This document shows, in pieces, positions 36,365-43,197 of a stretch of DNA of 43,197 nt; position 1 is the first letter of the stretch, and every line of letters begins with the position of its first letter. The position numbers and the translations under genes are program-made. Source of the DNA: CAZDOD01 sp964506935 (lineage in GTDB: Bacteria; Desulfobacterota; Zymogenia; Zymogenales; Zymogenaceae); the NCBI GenBank assembly GCA_964506935.1, contig CAZDOD010000003.1, positions 1-43,197 of the forward strand. The letters are read 5' to 3'. The notes under the pieces were generated by a model. That model was given only the letters and a program-made list of their open reading frames with translations, searched no databases and was not told where the DNA came from.

Positions 36365-37954
36365 CTAAGCCTTACCATCGATGATATCGAGTGCCTCTTC
36401 CCTGTAGGCATCCATAATGTATGAAATGTCCGTTACCTTTGCACATTCTTCTGTCAGAGATGCGAGATCTTTACGGCTAATCAGGTCAACCCTCCATTTC
36501 CGGGCGCCCGCCATGAGCTGCTGGAGGCCGATACGGATCTTCTCGCACGCGCTGTAAATCCCGATGGCGCCGAGAGGGAACTTTTCGACTTCGGAGCCGT
36601 AGCGGTCTTTCAGCTCCTCATAACAGAAAAATATCTCCTCTTTGGTGGCACCGTATTTTGATACAGTTTTGGGTAGGCCGCCGTCTTCTCCCTTTAGCCA
36701 TTTGTCGATGTTTTTCCCGACCATGCCGGGTATCATCAGTGCCCGGCCCATACATACCGCCTTGCTGTATGGTGCTCCGAGGGCGAGTGCCTTAAATACG
36801 TGGTCTTCTGACGAAAAGCCGCCGGCGAAGGCGATATCCGGCACCATCTCACCTTTCTTGGCGAGCCTCTGGCACAGCTCATATGCCATGGAATGTAGAT
36901 ATATTGAGGGTACGCCCCATTCGGACATCATGCGCCAAGGGCTCATGCCGGTTCCGCCGGGTGCCCCGTCGATCGTCAAGAAGTCGATCTTGGCCATTGA
37001 GGACCACTTAATTGCCATTGCCAGCTCACGCATAGGATATGCGCCGGTTTTCAGTGTAACCCTTTTTGCGCCGAGTTTTCTGATTCGTTCGACCTCCTTC
37101 ATAAATCCTTCTTCATCGACAAAGCCCAAACGTGAATGGCGCTCGAACTGTTTGATTGCACCAGATTTATATCCGGCCTTATTTGCCGGGTCTTCGGGGT
37201 CGGGTGTTACGATATAGCCGCGCTTCTTGAGTTCGAGGGCTCGATCGAGCGAGTCGACCTTAATCTCTCCGCCGATACACTTGGCGCCCTGCCCCCATTT
37301 TAATTCTACGGTCTCGACGCCGAGCTTTTCAATTACATATTCCGCCACGCCGAGCCTCGTGTCCTCGACATTCATCTGAACCAATATATCTCCATAACCT
37401 TCATGATAGCGGCGGTATTCCTCGACCCTCCGTATCATATCGGGTGATTCTTCTACCTTATTGTTTTTATCTCTCTTGAGATTCGGATCGATGCCGCAGA
37501 CGTTCTCGCCGCAGACTATACCGATGCCGCTGATTGCTGTCCCGACGGCGAAGTGTTCCCAGTTTTTGCGCGCGATCTCGGTGCTTCCAAGTGCCCCCGT
37601 GAAGATCGGAATCTTCATCTTGACAGGCGAATTTGTTCCAAATGAGGTTTCGGTGCTCACCGCCGGGAAGGTGGCGTGATCGGGATCGGCCTCGATCCCC
37701 TCGGCCCCCAGTGCGTAGCCCATGATGTTGAGGTGGGAGTAATCTACAGGATAATCCTTGTCGGCACCGGCCGTGATCTCTCCGAACGGCATGGGATAGA
37801 GTAGTTCCCTGCCTCGAAAGGTGGAGACGAAGAGATCGCAGTTACCCCTGCATCCGTCGACACAACGGCTGCAGATACCAGAGTGTGGCGCCACGTCGCG
37901 GGAGCGATTGCTCGTTTGCAGCGCCTCATTGGCGTTGGGTCTTTGTAAATTCAT
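36365..37954 (-). CDS. FMN-binding glutamate-synthase-like protein with N-terminal Cys cluster motif
   Basis: A 529-residue protein of the GltB domain-2 (FMN/Fe-S synthase) family. The N-terminus has C28-x2-C31-x3-C35-x3-C39, a likely Fe-S site. The TIM-barrel part has ELKWGQGAKCIGGEIK, TIDGAPGGTGMSPW and ALALGAPYSKAVCMGRA, the FMN and substrate signatures. There is no glutaminase domain, so ammonia would have to come from elsewhere. GGAGG precedes the start. It is divergent from an NrpR-type regulator gene, and ATCGG-type dyads lie between them, suggesting nitrogen control. Confidence 0.9.
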   Translation of the reverse strand: MNLQRPNANEALQTSNRSRDVAPHSGICSRCVDGCRGNCDLFVSTFRGRELLYPMPFGEITAGADKDYPVDYSHLNIMGYALGAEGIEADPDHATFPAVSTETSFGTNSPVKMKIPIFTGALGSTEIARKNWEHFAVGTAISGIGIVCGENVCGIDPNLKRDKNNKVEESPDMIRRVEEYRRYHEGYGDILVQMNVEDTRLGVAEYVIEKLGVETVELKWGQGAKCIGGEIKVDSLDRALELKKRGYIVTPDPEDPANKAGYKSGAIKQFERHSRLGFVDEEGFMKEVERIRKLGAKRVTLKTGAYPMRELAMAIKWSSMAKIDFLTIDGAPGGTGMSPWRMMSEWGVPSIYLHSMAYELCQRLAKKGEMVPDIAFAGGFSSEDHVFKALALGAPYSKAVCMGRALMIPGMVGKNIDKWLKGEDGGLPKTVSKYGATKEEIFFCYEELKDRYGSEVEKFPLGAIGIYSACEKIRIGLQQLMAGARKWRVDLISRKDLASLTEECAKVTDISYIMDAYREEALDIIDGKA

Positions 37955-38089
37955 TTTTACCTCCAGATTTTGTTATTGGCTATGTATTACCGTTATTTAT
38001 TAAAAAAATTTAGGGTATTCACTGAGATTTCTTATATATTGTGTTTTTACTTTTCTTATTAATCTTGCGCAGTAGGATCGTGTAGAATA

Positions 38090-38109
38090 ATCGGCATCCA
38101 CCTGCCGAT
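38090..38109. promoter_or_regulatory. dyad site 1 (ATCGGC-N8-GCCGAT)
   Basis: Perfect 6-bp arms with 8-bp spacing, just downstream of the leftward TTGACA at 38131-38136, so a bound protein could repress the GltB-like gene. The spacing is 2 bp wider than in the other two sites. Confidence 0.5.
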
Positions 38110-38195
38110 ACTCTCAAAGATGTTATGAGATGTCAATAAAAAAATCCTATTATTTCGCATATTATAGGGCATTGGCAAAAAAGATAAGCTTAAAA

Positions 38196-38213
38196 ATCGG
38201 CAATATTACCGAT
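38196..38213. promoter_or_regulatory. dyad site 2 (ATCGG-N8-CCGAT)
   Basis: ATCGGCAATATTACCGAT is symmetric at 8 of 9 half-site positions. It lies 105 bp from site 1 (about ten helical turns), which would permit looping. Confidence 0.62.
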
Positions 38214-38349
38214 AACAAGGACAAAAAGGTTGATTTTATTGATAATTTGCCATACCTTATCTTTGGCAGAATAAATCAATAAAATCAGTGAAATCCCGCC
38301 CTAAAAATGGATTTCAAATACTATGAAACCGTAGACTTTGGCTTCTGTA

Positions 38350-38367
38350 ATCGGTAAAAATACCGAT
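38350..38367. promoter_or_regulatory. dyad site 3 (ATCGGTA-N4-TACCGAT), next to the regulator promoter
   Basis: ATCGGTAAAAATACCGAT has 7-bp perfect arms and ends 5 bp before the -35 box of the regulator gene, the place of an autoregulatory site. Confidence 0.65.
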
Positions 38368-38372
38368 TTTCT

Positions 38373-38401
38373 TTGACAGTGAGAGGCTTTTCGGGTATAT
38401 T
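38373..38401 (+). promoter_or_regulatory. sigma-70 promoter of the NrpR-type gene
   Basis: TTGACA (38373-38378), 17 bp, TATATT (38396-38401). The predicted start of RNA falls at about 38408, next to the ATG at 38409, so the mRNA is probably leaderless. Confidence 0.75.
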
Positions 38402-38408
38402 TTCTGTC

Positions 38409-39422
38409 ATGATAGAAAAATCGGAGAAAAAAAGGCTTGCCATATTGAGGATCCTTCAAAAGGTTGAAAAACCCATGAGCAGCCCCAAGATAACCCAAGA
38501 GCTTCAAGCAATGGGACATGAAGTCAGCGACAGGACGGTCAGGCTCTATCTCTCCGATCTCGATAGTGAAGGGCTAACGGATAATTTCGGAAAGAAGGGG
38601 AGGATGATTACCGAGCGTGGGTCGAGGGAGTTGTCCGAATCGAGGGTCATTGAAAAGATCGGTTTTTTGGCGGCGAAGATCGACCAGATGACATACAAGA
38701 TGGACTTTGACCTCGCCAAAAGAAGCGGTACGGTGATTGTAAACACGAGTATGATTGAGAGGGATCAGCTTGAGAGCGCCGTGCCGTTGATAAAGCGTGT
38801 CTTTGCGGCAGGCTACAGTATGGGAAATCTCGTCACTCTGGTTGGCCCGGGCGAAAGATTCGCCGATACGAGCGTCCCGGATGGATGTATTGAGATCGGC
38901 ACGGTTTGCTCGGTTACTCTAAACGGGGTACTCCTCGCCCACGGAATCCCGACAAATTCGCGGTTCGGTGGGGTACTGGAGTTCCAAGATTATAAGCCCA
39001 CAAGGTTCGTCGAGCTTATTAATTACGACGGTACGACGCTCGATCCGCTCGAGGTATTCATCAGGAGCGGAATGACCGATTATTTGGGGGCGATCGAGAC
39101 GGGAAACGGCAGAATAGGGGCGGGTTTTCGGGAATTCCCCGCGGAAAGCCGTGATCGTGTGATCTCGCTTTGGCGCGACCTCGAGAAGGTCGGCCTAGGT
39201 GGATTTCTCGCCGTGGGATGGCCGGGCCAGCCGCTCCTCGAGATCCCCGTGAGTGAGGGGCGAATAGGTGCCATCGTGATCGGCGGGCTCAATCCCGTGG
39301 CGCTACTTGAAGAAAAGGGTATCAGAGTGAACCGTATAGGCGCCCTCGCGGGTCTTTTGGAGTATCGGAATCTATTCCATTATCAGAAGCTGGATAGTCG
39401 CATGCGAGAATTTCTGGCGTGA
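38409..39422 (+). CDS. nrpR: NrpR-type transcriptional regulator (winged helix plus DUF128 domain)
   Basis: A 337-residue protein. An N-terminal winged helix (about residues 5-70, with KITQELQAMGHEVSDRTVRLYL) is followed by one DUF128/NrpR regulatory domain (about 105-330). In methanogenic archaea NrpR represses nitrogen-assimilation genes and releases DNA on binding 2-oxoglutarate; single-domain bacterial versions exist. I place the start at ATG 38409: an upstream TTG at 38373 lies in the -35 box, so it is not on the transcript. It is divergent from the GltB-like gene, its likely target. Confidence 0.88.
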   Translation: MIEKSEKKRLAILRILQKVEKPMSSPKITQELQAMGHEVSDRTVRLYLSDLDSEGLTDNFGKKGRMITERGSRELSESRVIEKIGFLAAKIDQMTYKMDFDLAKRSGTVIVNTSMIERDQLESAVPLIKRVFAAGYSMGNLVTLVGPGERFADTSVPDGCIEIGTVCSVTLNGVLLAHGIPTNSRFGGVLEFQDYKPTRFVELINYDGTTLDPLEVFIRSGMTDYLGAIETGNGRIGAGFREFPAESRDRVISLWRDLEKVGLGGFLAVGWPGQPLLEIPVSEGRIGAIVIGGLNPVALLEEKGIRVNRIGALAGLLEYRNLFHYQKLDSRMREFLA

Positions 39423-39903
39423 TGAAAACTGTTTATTTCCTTCCTTTTTCACCCTCTTGATCAAAATGGATATTCTCGGTGATCATACAAGGTTTCAGAA
39501 TTCAGCGAATATCTGAATGAAAGTCTATAGCGATTGCAACAGATTTTTCCACTACTTAAAGCGGCGGGGAGCAAAGCGCGTTTTGCGGATGCCGCGGCCT
39601 TTTTAATAGACAAGTAGAGAAAATGACAAACCATCAGTGAACACCTCGTAAATAAATAACCATTTCGAATATTGGAGATCATACCCCCTCACACCCGTGG
39701 TGGGTGATTTGGTCTCACAAATAGATCAGATCTTATTATTTCTCACTTCCTGTTCAGCGGACAGACCCTGAGGCACTCGAAGCACTTGATCCAGTAGTTG
39801 TATCCCGCCGTATTTAGGGTTAGTTCGATGGTTTTTTTGTGGGATAAGAGCTTTTGTTATACGGGAGGCTATTCGTGACGTCGAAATCTATTGGGGGGGC
39901 TTC
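39423..39903. other. convergent intergenic region with structured element and gene remnant
   Basis: This 481-bp region holds a GC-rich foldable segment at about 39558-39604 (GCGGC/GCCGC outer pairs, GCAAA/TTTGC inner pairs, then CCTTTTT), which may end the nrpR transcript. It also has a ferredoxin-like coding remnant (39743-39856). I see no intact gene. Confidence 0.55.
39743..39856 (-). pseudogene. C-terminal remnant of a ferredoxin-like Fe-S protein
   Basis: Thirty-seven codons read on the minus strand end in YWIKCFECLRVCPLNRK and a stop. The CxxCxxxCP pattern is typical of a [4Fe-4S] protein. The frame is opened by a TAA just upstream and has no ATG, GTG or TTG before the cysteines, so it is probably a decayed or truncated gene. 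It lies directly downstream of sat on the same strand. Confidence 0.42.
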
Positions 39904-41187
39904 CTATTTCTCGCTGTTCAATTTTCTGTAATATTCAATCAAGATATCGGCGACCTCGGGTCTCATATATTTTTCGTCGGGCACATTTCCCTCCTGGAGC
40001 ATTTTCCGCAAGACGGTTCCCGATATCGTCTGGGGCTTCCAGCCCTTGCCTATGTGATCGTCGACAAGGCCCACCCGCCCGAGTTCGTCGAAATATGCCG
40101 CAAAACCGATATTCAGGTTGTTTATGAGGAGTTCCCCGTTTAGATTCTCAAACTTCTCCTGGGCGTCGAAGTCCCCCCAGATAGGTGTTCCGTCGTCGAA
40201 GGGGGCGTCGGCGTGTTTCCTGCCGATTATAATGTCGGAAAACCCATAATTCTGCCGATAAATCGCGTGCATCACGGCCTCCTTTGGGCCGGCGTAAAAC
40301 ATCTTTATCTCGAGTCCCAGAAGCTCAAACTGGTCGTTCAGGTCATAGCCGACCCTCTTCCAAAGGTCTTCGTCTTTATCGCCCCTTCCGAGGACCCGGT
40401 TGTCGTGAAGCGAAAGATAGGTTTTCATTCTCATGTCGGCCGGGACGTCGTCTGACTTGAGCTCTCCCAGAAGCGGATTTAGGACGACCCCGCAAAAGAA
40501 ACCCTCGGCCGTCAGCCTCTCAATCGCCGCGACCATTGCATACTCATGGGCCCTGTGGAGGGGATTTCTCGTCTGAAAGGCGATTATCCGCTCCCAGCCC
40601 TTATCTATAAAGAGCTTTCTCGATTCGGTCGGAAAAAGGAGATAGCGCCCGTCTATACTGTCATATGTCTCGGGGAAGACCCATATAGGCCCCCCTATGA
40701 GTTTTGTTCTGTCATCTTCGAGGACGATACGTGCCCCCGGGTGATCGATACGATCGGTACCGTAGACAGATCTCAGGTACGACTCCTTGTCGAAATCAAA
40801 GATGTCGGCGATCTCTATGTAACCGATGGGCCTTCCTGATGTGTCTTTAATGATTGCCTCGTCTTTGCCTTTCAACTCTTTGTATTCATCATCGGTAATG
40901 GAAAAAGACAGGGGGATGGTCCAGGCATATTCCCCGTTTTTATTTACGATTTTTTCTTCAGTGAGGACTTTTTGGAATTCGGTTTTCGTCATCGCGCCCA
41001 AGATTGGGCTCAAAGCCCCGTCACCGATCCTCTTTAGGGTAGGGAGGTCGGATATAGATATCTGAAAATTCGAAAGCTCACTGGCTTTATCCCTGAGTTC
41101 CTTTGATCGCTCGGCATCGAGTATCCTGTTTACAGGCTCTCGAAGACCTCCGTGGGGGGCATAAGACCCCGATTTTTTTCCTGTCAT
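39904..41187 (-). CDS. sat: sulfate adenylyltransferase (ATP sulfurylase)
   Basis: A 427-residue single-chain ATP sulfurylase that makes adenylyl sulfate from sulfate and ATP (or the reverse). The active-site motifs are QTRNPLHRAHE and IIGRKHADAPFD, with SGTVLRKML near the end. There is no fused kinase domain. APS reductase and Qmo genes are not adjacent, so neither a dissimilatory nor an assimilatory role can be decided here. No Shine-Dalgarno sequence is evident before the ATG. It lies 86 bp after a DUF2061 gene on the same strand. Confidence 0.95.
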   Translation of the reverse strand: MTGKKSGSYAPHGGLREPVNRILDAERSKELRDKASELSNFQISISDLPTLKRIGDGALSPILGAMTKTEFQKVLTEEKIVNKNGEYAWTIPLSFSITDDEYKELKGKDEAIIKDTSGRPIGYIEIADIFDFDKESYLRSVYGTDRIDHPGARIVLEDDRTKLIGGPIWVFPETYDSIDGRYLLFPTESRKLFIDKGWERIIAFQTRNPLHRAHEYAMVAAIERLTAEGFFCGVVLNPLLGELKSDDVPADMRMKTYLSLHDNRVLGRGDKDEDLWKRVGYDLNDQFELLGLEIKMFYAGPKEAVMHAIYRQNYGFSDIIIGRKHADAPFDDGTPIWGDFDAQEKFENLNGELLINNLNIGFAAYFDELGRVGLVDDHIGKGWKPQTISGTVLRKMLQEGNVPDEKYMRPEVADILIEYYRKLNSEK

Positions 41188-41273
41188 ATCAATGTCTTAT
41201 CACGCAATTGTTTAAAATACAGCCTATCTCTTTTGGCCTATAACGAATAGTCTATTTATCCTGCTCGTCAAGA

Positions 41274-41510
41274 TTATCCATTTTCCATATCAAAATCTGG
41301 GAAGGGGTTTTTGGATCTACCCCAGTTTATGAGATTCCATATTCTCTCGTGGAAATAATAGAGGACCATTTTGGATACGATCTCCACCGCACCAATCCCT
41401 AGAGAGAGGGAAATCTTTTTGGTAAAAGCATAGACAATGGCTATTGTGGTGAGGGTGGCGATGCTCCTCCAACATATTGTTTTGATCAGGCTCCTGTGTG
41501 GATTCTCCAA
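41274..41510 (-). CDS. DUF2061 small membrane protein
   Basis: A 78-residue protein with RSLIKTICWRSIATLTTIAIVYAFT at the N-terminus and KMVLYYFHERIWN, both marks of DUF2061, with two membrane helices. DUF2061 genes or domains are often found with sulfate-activation genes, which fits the sat gene downstream; the function is not known. The start is TTG with AGGGA upstream. It is driven by the promoter at 41562-41589. Confidence 0.88.
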   Translation of the reverse strand: MENPHRSLIKTICWRSIATLTTIAIVYAFTKKISLSLGIGAVEIVSKMVLYYFHERIWNLINWGRSKNPFPDFDMENG

Positions 41511-41561
41511 TTTATTCCCTATTGTAAAAAACTAAGATGGATTCAAATGCCAAAAGTTTAT

Positions 41562-41589
41562 TTTATACCATATTTATGGGAAAAGTCAA
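41562..41589 (-). promoter_or_regulatory. sigma-70 promoter of the DUF2061-sat unit
   Basis: On the minus strand TTGACT (41589-41584), 16 bp, TATAAA (41567-41562), about 50 bp before the TTG start. Confidence 0.7.
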
Positions 41590-41652
41590 GTAAGGGGAGA
41601 AGTAGAAAAGAGAATTTTTTTATCGCACCTTCATGAAAAGAGTAAAATAGGG

Positions 41653-41679
41653 GGATTTGCAGGAGAGGCCCGCAAATCC
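41653..41679. repeat. inverted repeat GGATTTGC-N11-GCAAATCC
   Basis: Perfect 8-bp arms with an 11-base loop and a short T-rich right flank. It may be a weak terminator or a structured RNA segment. Confidence 0.5.
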
Positions 41680-41772
41680 TTTCTATGACAAATATCGACC
41701 CTTGTAGATAGAGTGTGGATAAACAGATAAAAGTAACATGGAAATCGTTGAAATCAGAAGATTTTTCCAGCA

Positions 41773-41791
41773 CTGCCTATATTTTAGGCAG
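41773..41791. repeat. inverted repeat CTGCCTA-N5-TAGGCAG
   Basis: Perfect 7-bp arms around a 5-base loop, followed by an AT-rich flank. Possible terminator or protein site. Confidence 0.5.
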
Positions 41792-41934
41792 CACTATTTA
41801 TTAATGATTTCAATAATTTAGCCGTTTTTTATGGTACAGAAAATGAAAAAGCCAAAAGTCTTTACCTATCCGCCGATGATTTTTGTCTTAATTTCTCTTC
41901 GGGGTAATAACTTTCCTTGACTAATTGACCGTGT

Positions 41935-41952
41935 CATGTAAATATCTACATG
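41935..41952. promoter_or_regulatory. CATGTA-N6-TACATG dyad, possible operator
   Basis: A perfect 6-bp-arm dyad lies just after TTGACT (41917-41922) and TTGACC (41925-41930), where the -10 of a rightward promoter would be. The -10 matches are only partial. It would control the small protein and Fe-S gene about 155 bp downstream. Confidence 0.45.
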
Positions 41953-42106
41953 TGGCATCCTTTTTATATCAGACGTTCTTAAAACATTAAGATAATCTAT
42001 GGGGGAAATCCTCTATTTTCTTATCAGGGGATCGGAATTTTTTCCCAATCAAATATCGAAATGAGATGTCCGAAGGGGGCCCGCTGATTGTGAAGGAGAT
42101 GCTCCT

Positions 42107-42241
42107 GTGGTAAAGTCAAAAATCGATGTCAAGGCCAAAAACAAAGATAGTCAAAGGTGGGAATTTTCACTCTATATACAGTGGGATTATGAAATCCCGC
42201 ACCCGTTTTCAAACTGTAAGACCATATGTGGAGGGAGATAA
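42107..42241 (+). CDS. possible 44-residue protein coupled to the Fe-S gene
   Basis: A GTG-started frame encodes a 44-residue protein beginning MVKSKIDVKAKNKDSQRWEF and ending NCKTICGGR. AAGGAG lies about 10 bases before the GTG, and its TAA overlaps the ATG of the next gene by one base (TAATG), as in translationally coupled pairs. No family is recognised. Against it: short length, a GTG start, and Gly-Gly-Arg at the end encoded by the next gene's ribosome site. Confidence 0.38.
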   Translation: MVKSKIDVKAKNKDSQRWEFSLYIQWDYEIPHPFSNCKTICGGR

Positions 42242-43197
42242 TGGAAGAAAAAGACCTCTATGAACAGTTATCCGACCGTATTATGACCTCTGGGTCAAAA
42301 TTGATCCCGAAGCTTTTCAAGATGATCGCATCAGAAGAAGAGGCAAGGCTTATGCTTGCAACACCGGGGACGGCGGAACAGCTCTCAAGTACAACGGGAA
42401 AAGACCCGAAAGCCACAGAGGAGATGCTCGAAGATCTCTTTCACAGGGGTCTCATGTTCAAGTCAAAAAAGGATACCGGGACGATATACAGGATGTGTCG
42501 CGACATCGTCCAGTTTCATGACGCCACGATCCTTTGGCCCGAGGCTCCCAAGGAGTATCACAACCTGTGGCTCGAATATATGAATAGCGAGTGGTTCGAC
42601 TACGCCAAGCTCGTTGAAAAGGTCGTAAAGACCCCGTTTACGAGGATCGTCCCGATAGGCGAATCGATAAATTCGGAATCTCAAATCCAGGCCATAGATG
42701 ATGTTATGAGTATTCTGGATAATGCGAGCCGTTTCGCCGTGACGAACTGCACGTGCCGGACGATAGACGGAAAATGCGGGCACGAGCTCGAGGTCTGCCT
42801 CCAGGTCGATAAATCCGCGGATTATTCGATCGAACGAGGGACCGGAAGGGAGCTTACGAGGGAAGAGGCAAAGGAGATAGTGAGGAGGACCGACGAGGCC
42901 GGCCTCGTCCATGTGATCATGAACAGCGCCTCGAAGCAGCACTTCATCTGCAACTGCTGCAGCGACTGTTGCCAGACGATACCGGTCTTTGTAAATGACG
43001 GCGTAAAAATCCTCGCCCCCAGCAGGTTCACCGCCAGGGTCGACGAAGATTCCTGCACCGCATGCGAGGCCTGTGTCGAGCGGTGCTTCTTCAGGGCGAT
43101 AAGCATGGGGGGTGATTCGGCCGGGATAGACCCGGAGAAATGCATGGGGTGCGGCGTCTGCGTCTCCGAATGCCCGAGCGATTCAATATCGCTATTC
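42241..43197 (+). CDS. winged-helix / Cys-rich double [4Fe-4S] ferredoxin protein, 3' end cut by window
   Basis: At least 319 residues, continuing past the window. Residues about 20-78 resemble a winged helix (TAEQLSSTTGKDPKATEEMLEDLFHRGLM). Two Cys-rich patches follow: C170, C172, C179, C186, then C237, C239, C240, C243, C244 (CNCCSDCC). A ferredoxin domain has two [4Fe-4S] motifs, C272/C275/C278/C282 and C301/C304/C307/C311. It probably transfers electrons or senses redox state; the partner is unknown. GGAGGGAG precedes the ATG. Similar ferredoxins are common in anaerobic Desulfobacterota. Confidence 0.88.
   Translation, partial: MEEKDLYEQLSDRIMTSGSKLIPKLFKMIASEEEARLMLATPGTAEQLSSTTGKDPKATEEMLEDLFHRGLMFKSKKDTGTIYRMCRDIVQFHDATILWPEAPKEYHNLWLEYMNSEWFDYAKLVEKVVKTPFTRIVPIGESINSESQIQAIDDVMSILDNASRFAVTNCTCRTIDGKCGHELEVCLQVDKSADYSIERGTGRELTREEAKEIVRRTDEAGLVHVIMNSASKQHFICNCCSDCCQTIPVFVNDGVKILAPSRFTARVDEDSCTACEACVERCFFRAISMGGDSAGIDPEKCMGCGVCVSECPSDSISLF

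Larger units (their letters stand above)
37955..38408. other. regulatory intergenic region between the GltB-like gene and the NrpR-type gene
   Basis: This 454-bp AT-rich region contains three dyads of the form ATCGG...CCGAT and a strong rightward promoter, each listed separately. A leftward TTGACA at 38131-38136 faces the GltB-like gene, but its -10 match is weak. I see no gene in it. Confidence 0.75.
41511..42106. other. long intergenic region with hairpins and a dyad
   Basis: This 596-bp AT-rich region holds the DUF2061-sat promoter, two inverted repeats (41653-41679 and 41773-41791) and a CATGTA/TACATG dyad near TTGACT/TTGACC boxes. The only reading frames are under 30 codons and have no ribosome sites. 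I see no gene. Confidence 0.65.

Noticed and set aside
39688..39710. CACCC/GGGTG short inverted repeat
   Set aside because: Only 5 bp arms with no T run; too short to support a function.
39743..41510. Dissimilatory sulfate reduction cluster
   Set aside because: Only sat and DUF2061 are intact. AprAB and Qmo genes are not seen, so the pathway cannot be claimed.
41832..41921. A 29-codon frame beginning ATGGTACAG
   Set aside because: No ribosome site and no domain; expected by chance in AT-rich DNA.

Overview
The window looks like chromosomal DNA from an anaerobic bacterium of Desulfobacterota (deltaproteobacterial) type. This is an inference from gene content: acyl-CoA dehydrogenase and 4-hydroxybutyryl-CoA-dehydratase-type enzymes, an ADP-forming acyl-CoA synthetase alpha chain, a two-subunit class I fumarase, Cys-rich Fe-S proteins, an archaeal-style NrpR regulator beside a glutamate-synthase-like FMN protein, ATP sulfurylase, and an Mla lipid transporter implying an outer membrane. 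I see no phage, insertion sequence, CRISPR array or rRNA. Most genes have convincing Shine-Dalgarno sites, and many promoters fit a sigma-70 consensus (TTGACA, about 17 bp, TATAAT-like).

Layout. (1) 1-4400, minus strand: a probable catabolic operon of acyl-CoA dehydrogenase, a DUF6125-like protein, a dehydratase/hydroxylase-family enzyme, a TetR repressor and a DUF3795 protein. Its promoter at 4470-4498 lies under a 32-bp dyad that is a likely TetR operator. (2) 4744-5550: two small unknown proteins and a clear terminator. (3) 5682-8640, minus: an M28-like peptidase with an altered metal site, then ttcA and a threonylcarbamoyl-AMP synthase gene (tRNA modification) overlapping by 4 bp. (4) 8867-14107, minus: APH/AAA kinase fusion, PfkB kinase, AcuC-type deacetylase and a MEMO-family protein. 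(5) 14546-15433, plus: tRNA-Arg(CCG) and three small proteins. (6) 15632-17252, minus: HIT protein and aspartate kinase. (7) 17440-21721, plus: two large tandem paralogous envelope proteins of unknown function. (8) 21863-23527: a SUMF-fold protein and an MBL hydrolase. (9) 23609-31138, plus: PrsW protease, lipoprotein, mlaE-mlaF-mlaD, then a LeuD-type swivel subunit, isocitrate dehydrogenase, malate dehydrogenase and fumarase alpha, together much of an oxidative or reductive TCA arm. (10) 31224-36203: acyl-CoA synthetase alpha chain (minus), rph-rdgB (plus), and a beta-CASP RNase (minus). (11) 36271-39422: a GltB-like FMN protein divergent from an NrpR-type regulator, with three ATCGG/CCGAT dyads between them. 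(12) 39743-41589, minus: DUF2061 protein and ATP sulfurylase, followed by a ferredoxin-like gene remnant. (13) 41511-43197: a long intergenic region, a possible 44-residue protein, and a Cys-rich ferredoxin-type protein running off the end.

How it fits together. The strongest regulatory stories are the TetR dyad over the acyl-CoA dehydrogenase promoter and the NrpR/GltB-like pair, which would tie nitrogen status (2-oxoglutarate) to a glutamate-synthase-like enzyme. The TCA cluster supplies 2-oxoglutarate. Several enzymes appear without their usual partner subunit nearby (LeuC, fumarase beta, acyl-CoA synthetase beta, AprAB), so partners must be elsewhere or replaced. The most likely undescribed element is the tandem envelope-protein pair at 17440-21721.
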